Made by a program: the position numbers and the translations under genes
From: an uncultured Mycoplasmatota bacterium
Lineage (GTDB): Bacteria; Bacillota_I; Bacilli_A; RF39; UBA660
NCBI GenBank assembly: GCA_900546715.1
Contig: UREA01000021.1
Coordinates: 1 to 26,266, forward strand
Direction of reading: 5' to 3'
Length of the DNA stretch: 26,266 nucleotides
Notes under the pieces: model-generated
What the model saw: the letters and a program-made list of their open reading frames with translations, nothing else
Databases searched by the model: none
What the model was told of the DNA's origin: nothing
In this document: positions 15,878 to 21,700 of the stretch, piece after piece
Numbering within the stretch: position 1 is the stretch's first letter
Layout of the letters: the number at the start of each line of letters is the position of its first letter

Positions 15878-16253
15878 TTTAATAATTGATATTTTAATTT
15901 ATAATTATACTAACTATTTATCTTTTTTCTTTTTAGTTGATTTAAATAAAAGAAAATTACTTATAAATATTGGTATTGCTTTAATAATTGATTATATACT
16001 TAATATGTATATATATAATGTTTTATTTGTTATTATAATATATATAACTACTAAATTAATAAAAATAAATATGCATAACTTACTTAATTATTATTTATAT
16101 AATATATCTATTATTTTAATATATTATATTTTTAGTAATATTATTTTTAATTATATTACTATTTTAAACTTTCTAAATGTATTCTTTATTAATAGTATCT
16201 TTATTCTAATAAGTTATAAAATTGATAATAAATTCATAACATTATCTAGGTGA
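15870..16253 (+). CDS. mreD: MreD candidate, very hydrophobic membrane protein
   Basis: The 127-aa protein is almost entirely membrane-spanning (about four segments) and extremely rich in Ile, Leu, Asn, Tyr and Phe, reflecting high AT content. No sequence motif is firm enough for identification. The MreD call rests on its hydrophobic profile, its 8-bp overlap with mreC, and the conserved mreC-mreD order. MreD is usually about 160-175 aa, so this is short. It has a GGTGAT ribosome site and is followed 4 bp later by the SpoIVFA-like gene. Confidence 0.55.
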   Translation: MINLIIDILIYNYTNYLSFFFLVDLNKRKLLINIGIALIIDYILNMYIYNVLFVIIIYITTKLIKINMHNLLNYYLYNISIILIYYIFSNIIFNYITILNFLNVFFINSIFILISYKIDNKFITLSR

Positions 16254-16257
16254 TTCT

Positions 16258-16851
16258 ATGGATGAATATCTAAATAACTTTAAGAATAAAAAGAAAAGCT
16301 TTAAAGAACCTGTGAAGATTAGCAAAAAGAAAATAAATACTTTTATAACTAAGTTTATGATTTCTATTATCTTTTTCTTAGTAAGTGTGATTTTTACTAA
16401 TTTTAGTGATGAGAATCTACTTATGTATAAAGAATATGTCTTTACAGAATCCCTTCCTTTCACCAAAATTAAGGGCTGGTATGAAGACTTATTTGGTGAA
16501 GTTTTGCCCAGTGATAACACTCAAACAGTATTTAATGGCGAGCTTATTTATAAAGAGATAAGTGATTATTATGATGGCGAAAAAATGGTCGTTAATACTA
16601 ACACTTTAGTAAATAATTTAACTAGTGGAGTAGTAGTATTTTCAGGGGTTAAAGAAAACTATGGAAATACCGTAATTATCCAAGGAATTGATGGGGCGGA
16701 TATTTGGTATGGCAATCTCAATAATGTTTCCGTTAATTTATATGATTATGTTGAAGCTGGCACAGTTATCGGAGAGACTAACGGAGACTTTCTATATTTA
16801 GTAATCAAAAAAGATAACGAATTTATTAAATATGAAGATTATCAAAGTTAA
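16258..16851 (+). CDS. spoIVFA: SpoIVFA-like protein: degenerate LytM/M23 domain
   Basis: In sporulating bacilli SpoIVFA anchors and inhibits the SpoIVFB protease in the outer forespore membrane. The 197-aa protein has a cytoplasmic basic stub, a membrane segment (about residues 34-50) and a C-terminal LytM-type beta domain: SGVVVFSGVKENYGNTVIIQG (split at the glycine in SGV), DIWYGNLNNVSVN, YDYVEAGTVIGET and FLYLVIKKD. The zinc ligands of active M23 peptidases (HxxxD and HxH) are absent: the usual 'YaHL' is WYGNL and the usual 'LHFEi' is LYLVI. This matches SpoIVFA, which is catalytically dead. Strong AGGTGA ribosome site; overlaps the protease gene by 20 bp. Confidence 0.8.
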   Translation: MDEYLNNFKNKKKSFKEPVKISKKKINTFITKFMISIIFFLVSVIFTNFSDENLLMYKEYVFTESLPFTKIKGWYEDLFGEVLPSDNTQTVFNGELIYKEISDYYDGEKMVVNTNTLVNNLTSGVVVFSGVKENYGNTVIIQGIDGADIWYGNLNNVSVNLYDYVEAGTVIGETNGDFLYLVIKKDNEFIKYEDYQS

Positions 16852-17578
16852 TTTTTTAACTCTTTATTTTTTACTTCTTTTGTTTTTGTGTGGGTTTATA
16901 AAAATTGGTTTAATTATTTTTTTTATAGTAATACTGCATGAACTAGGACATGTCTTTTTTATTAAACTATTTAAATATAAAATAATAGATATTACAATTT
17001 ATCCCTTCGGAGGTATTATAAAAACAGATAAAGATATTAATACTCCTCCGAACAAAGAATTACTTATAGCTTCTGGTGGCATACTTGCTCAAATAATTCT
17101 TTTTATAGTTATTTCCTTTTTACCCATAAATATATTAACTAAAGAACTACTTTATAAATATAATTTATCTATTATGTTTTTTAATATATTACCCATTATT
17201 CCTCTTGATGGAAGTATTATTATAAATTCCCTACTTAATAAAGTATTTTCTTATAAAATATCTTATTACTTATACATAATTATATCTATATTATTTACTA
17301 TAATTTATCTGCTTTTTAATTATTGGTATTCTATAAATAATTATTTAATAGTGAGTCTTTTTATTATTAAAACATATTATGCTATTAAAAATTATAAATA
17401 TTTAAAAACAAGATTTTTGCTAGAGCGATATTTAAATAAATATGACTTTAAACATATATCTACTAAGAGCGGTAATTTAGATATATTAAAATTAGATACT
17501 TATCAGTATTTTAGGGAGCAGGATCGTATTGTTAGTGAGTATAAAAAACTCCAAGAAAAATTTGACAAAACTTCATAA
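16832..17578 (+). CDS. spoIVFB: SpoIVFB-like site-2 (M50) intramembrane metalloprotease
   Basis: SpoIVFB cuts membrane-tethered pro-sigma-K in B. subtilis. The 248-aa polytopic protein carries the M50 zinc motif HELGH at residues 36-40 inside a membrane helix (VILHELGHVFF), followed by FKYKIIDITIYPFGG as in SpoIVFB, and the second zinc-ligand motif IIPLDGS with Asp at about 126. These match the spacing in B. subtilis SpoIVFB. The C-terminal 60 residues are charged and cytoplasmic; a full CBS domain is not evident. The 20-bp overlap with the SpoIVFA-like gene is the conserved pair arrangement. If this organism does not sporulate, the pair may have been co-opted for other regulated proteolysis. 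Confidence 0.88.
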   Translation: MKIIKVNFLTLYFLLLLFLCGFIKIGLIIFFIVILHELGHVFFIKLFKYKIIDITIYPFGGIIKTDKDINTPPNKELLIASGGILAQIILFIVISFLPINILTKELLYKYNLSIMFFNILPIIPLDGSIIINSLLNKVFSYKISYYLYIIISILFTIIYLLFNYWYSINNYLIVSLFIIKTYYAIKNYKYLKTRFLLERYLNKYDFKHISTKSGNLDILKLDTYQYFREQDRIVSEYKKLQEKFDKTS

Positions 17579-17590
17579 TAGTGATAGTAT
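17562..17590 (+). promoter_or_regulatory. Promoter of the tandem membrane/coiled-coil genes
   Basis: TTGACA (17562-17567), 17 bp, TAGTAT (17585-17590), lying across the end of the protease gene. The predicted start near 17597 lies 20 nt before ATG 17617. Confidence 0.65.
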
Positions 17591-17616
17591 ATAAACCAAG
17601 TTTTGAGGTGGTATTG

Positions 17617-18273
17617 ATGCATAAAAATTTAATTAAAATAAATGAACTACTCGCATTTGCTAATAATAGTGAAGGAGTTATAAGCTTAATTAGTAAAAAA
17701 AATAAAGATTATTCTTTTGAAGATATTCAAAAAAAGGAACAAGAAATAGATGAATTAAATAAAGAAGTAAACGATTTGAATATTGGAAAAGATAAAATAA
17801 TAAGGGATAATGAATTTGTAAAAGAATATTTTCCTGTTGAAGTTTTTATGGGCTTTTTAATCACATGGGGTATTATTTTTTCGGGAGTTGATACCTTAAG
17901 TGCTATAAGTGATTTAACTTTATTAGAAATGGTTTTTATGGGAATTATTTATACTTTTTTTGTAGTATTTGGAGTCTATGGCATAAAACATGTTCTTAAT
18001 AGTTATAAAACTATCAAAAAAAATAATAAAGATGTAAAAGATAAAGAAGAAGAAATAGAAAAAGTAAGAAAATTATTAAATAATAAAAAAGAAGAATTAG
18101 AAAGAATATTAGATAAAGTAGATTTTAGAGAATATTCTAAGAAAGAAGAAATAGAAAGCATAATAAGTAATATGTTAAATATTACTCCAAGTAATGAACA
18201 AGATAATACTTTAAATAATGATTTAAGTAATACTATAAATTTAGATGGTCCATCAAGAGAAAGGATAAAATAA
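17617..18273 (+). CDS. Tandem family member 1: two-TM coiled-coil protein, unknown function
   Basis: The 218-aa protein is not recognised. It is the first of three adjacent paralogues. Order: an N-terminal conserved block (LIKINELLAFANNSEGV ... DYSFEDI, about 1-40), a lysine/glutamate coiled coil (about 40-75), two hydrophobic segments (about 80-135), then a second coiled coil (VKDKEEEIEKVRKLLNNKKE) and the block LERILDKVDFREYS ... IESIISNML, ending in a polar tail with LDGPS. The start at ATG 17617 (GAGGTGG upstream) matches the start of member 2 (MHNNLIKVNE). A reading starting at GTG 17581 would include promoter sequence. The N- and C-terminal domains would be on the same side of the membrane, probably the cytoplasm. 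Confidence 0.85.
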   Translation: MHKNLIKINELLAFANNSEGVISLISKKNKDYSFEDIQKKEQEIDELNKEVNDLNIGKDKIIRDNEFVKEYFPVEVFMGFLITWGIIFSGVDTLSAISDLTLLEMVFMGIIYTFFVVFGVYGIKHVLNSYKTIKKNNKDVKDKEEEIEKVRKLLNNKKEELERILDKVDFREYSKKEEIESIISNMLNITPSNEQDNTLNNDLSNTINLDGPSRERIK

Positions 18274-18274
18274 T

Positions 18275-18928
18275 ATGCATAATAATTTAATTAAAGTAAA
18301 TGAAATGTTAGCATTTGCTAGAAATAATGATGGAGTTACTACTTTATTACTCAAAAGAACTAATGATTACTCTTTTGAAGATATTATAAATAAAGAAAGG
18401 GAAATAGATAAGTTAAGTATAGATTTAAAAAATAAAAATGAAGAAAGTGAAAATGTTGTAATAAATAATGCTAAATTAAAAAAGGAATTTATTTCATCAG
18501 TATTCTATATGATATGTGCTATTTTAGCGGGTATAATTTATTCAGAATTAATAGTGCCATTTTCTGAAGTAAATATTTTTAGAAGGTTTTTGTTGTTTTT
18601 ATTATTTACATCTTTTGCATTATATTTGCCTCATATTAATCCTATTAAAGAATATAAAAAATATAAAAATGAAACTAAAAATCCCGAAGAAGTAAAAGAA
18701 AACCTAGAAAAAGTAAGAGAATTATTAAATACTAAAAAAGAAGAATTAGAAAGAATATTAGATAAAGTAGATTTTAGAGAATATTCTAATAAAGATGAAA
18801 TAGAAAGTATTATAAGTAATATGTTTAGGGTTACTTCAAGTAATGAATATTATAATATTTTAAGTAAAGATGTAAGTAATAAAGTAACTTTAGATGGACC
18901 TACATTAAATAGAAGAAAAGATGTTTAA
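18275..18928 (+). CDS. Tandem family member 2: two-TM coiled-coil protein
   Basis: The 217-aa paralogue of the preceding protein starts 1 bp after its stop, with AAGGA upstream. The N-terminal block LIKVNEMLAFARNNDGVTTL ... NDYSFEDI and the C-terminal block EKVRELLNTKKEELERILDK (continuing VDFREYS) are nearly the same as in member 1. The two membrane segments (about 75-125, FYMICAILAGIIY and LLFLLFTSFALYLP) differ strongly. The tail again ends with a TLDGPT motif. The mosaic of conserved ends and a free-running middle suggests that the cytoplasmic parts interact with a shared partner or with each other. No catalytic residues are evident. Confidence 0.85.
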   Translation: MHNNLIKVNEMLAFARNNDGVTTLLLKRTNDYSFEDIINKEREIDKLSIDLKNKNEESENVVINNAKLKKEFISSVFYMICAILAGIIYSELIVPFSEVNIFRRFLLFLLFTSFALYLPHINPIKEYKKYKNETKNPEEVKENLEKVRELLNTKKEELERILDKVDFREYSNKDEIESIISNMFRVTSSNEYYNILSKDVSNKVTLDGPTLNRRKDV

Positions 18929-18930
18929 TT

Positions 18931-19596
18931 ATGCGTACAGGTTTTATTGAAATAGATGAATGTCATGCTATAGCTATTGATGAAAATAATAATAAATCAT
19001 TAATAAGTAAAAGTAATAATGATTATAGTTTTAATGAAATATTTGCAAAAGAAGAAAACTTACGAAGATTAAAAGAAAAATTAAAAGATAAAAGAGCATT
19101 AGTAGAGAATAAAGAAACCAATTATAGTTATAATCAATTATTATTTAAAATATTATATACTATTGGTACTATATTTGTTTTATTATGTAGTATAGGTATA
19201 ACTATTAGTTTAGTTTTAAGTAATTTATATATATTTAGTATTTTATATGCTATACCTGGGATAATATCAATAAATAGTTTAATTAATGATATTAAAGATT
19301 ATATAGTTATTAATAAAGATTTAAAAGAATTTAAGTTGCTTAAAGAAGATGTTAACAAGCTAGATGAGTTGCTTAAATCTTATGAAGAATATTTAAAAGA
19401 AGTATATGAACATGTTGAACTTAAAGAAGAACATAATGCAGAATTAATTGAAAATGCAATAAAGAAAGCTCATGGAATTAACACTTCTAATACTGATACA
19501 TTAATTTATACTAAAGAAGAAAGCCAAAAGATGACTGAATCACAAGATGATACTATGAAATTAGTAAAAGTTAAGTCAAAGAGAGTTGACAAGTAG
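18931..19596 (+). CDS. Tandem family member 3: diverged two-TM coiled-coil protein
   Basis: The 221-aa protein keeps the family plan but has diverged: GFIEIDECHAIAIDENNNKS ... SNNDYSFNEI at the N-terminus, coiled coil (about 40-65), two hydrophobic segments (about 70-125), coiled coil, then a block LKEVYEHVELKEEHNAELI. This block is alignable to LERILDKVDFREYSKKEEI of members 1 and 2. The LDGP tail is absent. It starts 2 bp after member 2 with a weak ribosome site, so it is probably coupled. Its last bases overlap the rplU promoter. Confidence 0.8.
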   Translation: MRTGFIEIDECHAIAIDENNNKSLISKSNNDYSFNEIFAKEENLRRLKEKLKDKRALVENKETNYSYNQLLFKILYTIGTIFVLLCSIGITISLVLSNLYIFSILYAIPGIISINSLINDIKDYIVINKDLKEFKLLKEDVNKLDELLKSYEEYLKEVYEHVELKEEHNAELIENAIKKAHGINTSNTDTLIYTKEESQKMTESQDDTMKLVKVKSKRVDK

Positions 19597-19614
19597 GGCA
19601 TAATTTGGTAAAAT
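19586..19614 (+). promoter_or_regulatory. Promoter of rplU-prp-rpmA
   Basis: TTGACA (19586-19591), 17 bp, TAAAAT (19609-19614) with an extended -10 (TG at 19606-19607). It starts within the last codons of the preceding gene. Confidence 0.85.
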
Positions 19615-19620
19615 TAATTC

Positions 19621-19716
19621 GTTATTTTAAGTAATTTCTTAAAAAACCGCACTAAAATGGTTAAAAAACTTATAAGTTACCACAAGGGCGCGACTTCGAA
19701 TGTGAGGAGGTATGAA
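19621..19716 (+). promoter_or_regulatory. Structured 5' leader of rplU, L21-leader candidate
   Basis: About 96 nt separate the predicted start from ATG 19717. Nested helices are visible: TGGT (19658-19661) with ACCA (19679-19682), enclosing AACT (19667-19670) with AGTT (19675-19678). CCGCAC (19647-19652) can pair with GTGAGG (19702-19707), which overlaps the GAGGAGG ribosome site. The position and the CACAAGGGCGCGACTTCG stretch fit the Firmicute L21 leader, thought to control ribosomal protein synthesis; the match is from memory. Confidence 0.55.
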
Positions 19717-20013
19717 ATGAAAGCTATATTTGAAACTGGTGGAAAACAATATTATGTGTCTGTTGGTGATACATTATATGTTGAAAAATTGGATGCTGAA
19801 GCTGGTAGTGAAGTAAAATTTGATAAAGTTTTATTTTATAATGGTGTTGCTGGTAATCCTTATGTTTCTGGGGTTTCTGTAGTATGTACTGTTGTGAGTC
19901 ATGGAAAGAATCCTAAAATCAAAGTATTTAAATACAGACCAAAGAAGAAATATCGTAAGACTCAAGGTCATCGCCAACCATATACTAAATTAGTAGTTAA
20001 AAAGATTGGCTAA
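19717..20013 (+). CDS. rplU: 50S ribosomal protein L21
   Basis: The 98-aa protein begins MKAIFETGGKQYYVSVGD and ends with KYRKTQGHRQPYTKLVVKKI, both L21 signatures; L21 binds 23S rRNA early in 50S assembly. I start at ATG 19717 with GAGGAGG (19704-19710) 6 nt upstream. An in-frame ATG at 19657 lies in the structured leader, and an out-of-frame ATG at 19712 stops at once. The stop overlaps the prp start (TAATG). The rplU-prp-rpmA order is universal in Firmicutes. Confidence 0.98.
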   Translation: MKAIFETGGKQYYVSVGDTLYVEKLDAEAGSEVKFDKVLFYNGVAGNPYVSGVSVVCTVVSHGKNPKIKVFKYRPKKKYRKTQGHRQPYTKLVVKKIG

Positions 20014-20315
20014 TGATTAAGGTTTATGTAAAAAAAAATAATATTGTTATTACAGGTCATGCCGGGTTTAATGATTATGGCAAAGATATTGTTTGTGCTA
20101 GTGCATCAAGCATTGTTATAACAAGTATTAACGCTTGCTTAAATATTGATGCAAAATCTATTGTTTATAAGAATGAATTAGATAAACTTACAATAGATAT
20201 TAAAAGTGATAATAATGTTATTTTAAAAATACTAGATAATATGCTAAACATGTTAAGTGAATTAGCAAATGATTATCCCAAAAATGTAAAAATAATTAAG
20301 GAGGAAAAACTATGA
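20013..20315 (+). CDS. prp: Ribosomal-processing cysteine protease Prp
   Basis: Prp (YsxB) removes the N-terminal extension of ribosomal protein L27 in Firmicutes. The 100-aa protein shows the catalytic histidine motif GHAGFNDYGKD and the catalytic cysteine motif VCASAS, about 12 residues apart as in known Prp proteins. Its substrate L27 is encoded immediately downstream and carries the matching N-terminal extension. Overlaps: 1 bp with rplU (TAATG) and 4 bp with rpmA (ATGA), indicating coupled translation of enzyme and substrate. Confidence 0.95.
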   Translation: MIKVYVKKNNIVITGHAGFNDYGKDIVCASASSIVITSINACLNIDAKSIVYKNELDKLTIDIKSDNNVILKILDNMLNMLSELANDYPKNVKIIKEEKL

Positions 20316-20596
20316 ATTTTATGAAGTTAAACATCCAATTATTTGCTCATGTTAAAGCTCAAGGTTCAACTAAAAACGGTAGAGATTCTGCTGGTCGTAG
20401 ACTTGGTGCTAAAGCTAGTGATGGAGAAAAAGTTTTAGCTGGTTCAATTATATATCGTCAAAGAGGAACTAAAATTTATCCAGGAACAAATGTTGGAATG
20501 GGCCGTGATCATACTTTATTTGCCAAAGTTGCTGGTGTAGTAAAATATGAAAGAACAGGCAAAAATAGAAAAAAGGTAAGTGTTTACGAAGCTTAA
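20312..20596 (+). CDS. rpmA: 50S ribosomal protein L27, with Prp-cleavable extension
   Basis: The 94-aa protein starts at ATG 20312 with AAGGAGG 7 nt upstream. It reads MNFMKLNIQLFA then HVKAQGSTKNGRDS. LQLFA-type sequences mark the Prp cleavage site, so mature L27 should begin at His13 (in Firmicutes generally it follows FFA). The mature N-terminus reaches the peptidyl transferase centre. The extension is about two residues longer than usual because of the extra MNF. It is the last gene of the rplU operon. Confidence 0.97.
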   Translation: MNFMKLNIQLFAHVKAQGSTKNGRDSAGRRLGAKASDGEKVLAGSIIYRQRGTKIYPGTNVGMGRDHTLFAKVAGVVKYERTGKNRKKVSVYEA

Positions 20597-20597
20597 G

Positions 20598-20626
20598 TTA
20601 AAAGTAACCTAAATGGTTGCTTTTAA
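20598..20626 (+). terminator. Hairpin after rpmA
   Basis: A 12-bp stem (20598-20609 with 20615-20626, one G-U pair, loop TAAAT) follows the stop directly. The T-run is within the 3' arm (TTTT), and the sequence after it is mixed, so termination may be partial. Confidence 0.7.
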
Positions 20627-20643
20627 AAATTGTTAAAAAAGTA

Positions 20644-20672
20644 TTTACAAATAGAAAATAGTTTGGTATAAT
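20644..20672 (+). promoter_or_regulatory. Strong promoter of the 20680-20824 RNA
   Basis: TTTACA (20644-20649), 17 bp, TATAAT (20667-20672) with a TG-n extended -10 (TG at 20664-20665). No protein gene follows on this strand, which is why an RNA gene is proposed. Confidence 0.8.
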
Positions 20673-20679
20673 TTAATTA

Positions 20680-20824
20680 CTGGTGGATATAATATATATG
20701 TAGATATTATATCTACTCCGGGACTGATAACCCTAGTTTAAATATACTAGTTCTTTCTTGGTTTGAGGTTCTGACCCGCGTTGGCGTATAGCCGCTTCAA
20801 AAGGCAACCATTAGGTTGCTTTTT
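20680..20824 (+). ncRNA. Unassigned structured small RNA, about 145 nt
   Basis: The RNA is bounded by a strong promoter and a terminator. Visible helices: 5' hairpin 20685-20695 with 20704-20714 (11 bp, 8-nt loop); GGG 20720-20722 with CCC 20731-20733, or alternatively CTAGT 20733-20737 with ACTAG 20746-20750; TTTGAGG 20762-20768 with CTTCAAA 20795-20801, enclosing GGC/GCC (20783-20785 with 20791-20793). GACCCGCGTTGGCG is unusually GC-rich for this genome, a mark of selected RNA structure. 6S RNA is a possibility because of size and promoter strength, but the closing stem of 5' and 3' ends typical of 6S is not seen. SRP RNA, tmRNA, T-box and common riboswitch motifs are absent. Confidence 0.65.
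20799..20824. terminator. Bidirectional terminator of the small RNA and the DUF3800 gene
   Basis: GCAACC (20804-20809) pairs with GGTTGC (20814-20819) around ATTA; AAAAG and TTTTT extend the stem with one bulged G. It ends the plus-strand RNA and, read on the minus strand, follows the DUF3800 stop at 20830. Confidence 0.85.
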
Positions 20825-20829
20825 GAATG

Positions 20830-21498
20830 TTAAAATCTTTTTTTCTCTAATTGTGTTAGAAGTTTACGCATTTCCATTAATTCAAAGAATATTTTTTCGT
20901 TTTTTGAGAAGTGTAATTTATTCTTATACTTAAAGTCGAATTTATCAACATATGTAAGCATATCAGATATTTGAAACAATCTTTCTTGAATTTTATCAAA
21001 ATCAATTATGTGTTCATAATTATTTAAATTAGAAAAAGTAATATCTATAGCATTTCCCAGTATATTTTGCCCATTATCATAAAAAACCATGATTTCATCA
21101 AATTTGCTAAAGTATTTTCGGTTATTTTCAATAAAGCTATTTAGTTCTAATAATACTTTTCGTTTTAATACTTTATTGTTACTTGTATATTTTTTATCAA
21201 TAATAATTGAATGAATATTTATTGGTAATTTTCTGGTTAAATGGAATATCGCATTAAAAATATCTTTTCTTTTAGAAATATCAAAATTTTTATAATCACC
21301 TTTATGTCTAACTAAATCAGCCATATGGATCATACCAGTATAACCGATTTCTTTAAGCCTTTCATTAAAGGCATTAAGAAAACTGGTTATGCTTTTGCTT
21401 GTATCATACATAACCATAGATACAACATATAAATCTGACGAACCATCTTTAAAGCCAAATTCTCCGCTTTCATCAATATAAATTTTTAGTTTTTTCAT
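20830..21498 (-). CDS. DUF3800 domain protein
   Basis: The 222-aa protein begins MKKLKIYIDESGEFGF; the IDESG motif (D9, E10, S11, G12) near the N-terminus, followed by LYVVSMVMYD and later IIDKK and IMVFYDNGQ, is diagnostic of DUF3800. This family is spread by horizontal transfer, has an RNase H-like look in its acidic motifs, and is often found in mobile or defence-rich regions; its biochemical role is not settled. ATG 21498 is chosen because GGAG lies 8 nt upstream, while the in-frame start at 21531 adds 11 residues without a ribosome site. It has its own promoter. Basic C-terminus. Confidence 0.8.
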   Translation of the reverse strand: MKKLKIYIDESGEFGFKDGSSDLYVVSMVMYDTSKSITSFLNAFNERLKEIGYTGMIHMADLVRHKGDYKNFDISKRKDIFNAIFHLTRKLPINIHSIIIDKKYTSNNKVLKRKVLLELNSFIENNRKYFSKFDEIMVFYDNGQNILGNAIDITFSNLNNYEHIIDFDKIQERLFQISDMLTYVDKFDFKYKNKLHFSKNEKIFFELMEMRKLLTQLEKKRF

Positions 21499-21561
21499 AA
21501 GCTGATCTCCAAAATCAACCTTTCCCCGCATTATCCTTAAAAGTTTCTTTCTCTAAATAAC

Positions 21562-21589
21562 ATTATACAATATTTTCTTGAGTTTGCAA
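21562..21589 (-). promoter_or_regulatory. Promoter of the DUF3800 gene
   Basis: On the minus strand: TTGCAA (21589-21584), 16 bp, TATAAT (21567-21562). The leader is about 55-60 nt. Confidence 0.6.
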
Positions 21590-21674
21590 ATAGGAAAATT
21601 AACATTTAGAAAATTTAGAAAAATTTATTTAAAAAAAATGTCATGTGTTGATATATATATACTACAAAAATAAA

Positions 21675-21700
21675 TTAAAACAACCATTAGGTTGTTTTAA
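21675..21700 (-). terminator. Terminator of the RhuM/Fic gene
   Basis: A perfect 11-bp stem (21675-21685 with 21690-21700) with ATTA loop; the gene's stop codon (21687-21689) is in the loop. On the minus strand the stem is followed by TTTATTTTT. The 14-bp core is identical to that at 20805-20818. Confidence 0.85.

Noticed and set aside
16258..16851. Active M23 peptidoglycan endopeptidase
   Set aside because: The LytM fold is recognisable but the zinc-binding His and Asp residues are missing, so the SpoIVFA-like inactive form is preferred.
17560..19600. CRISPR or other short-repeat array
   Set aside because: The repeated sequence is a single pair of coding blocks in paralogous genes; there are no regularly spaced direct repeats anywhere in the window.
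20680..20824. T-box, SRP RNA, tmRNA or a common metabolite riboswitch
   Set aside because: No T-box GGTGG core, SRP GGAAG apical motif, tmRNA tRNA-like ends or known aptamer core is visible, and no gene on the same strand follows the terminator.
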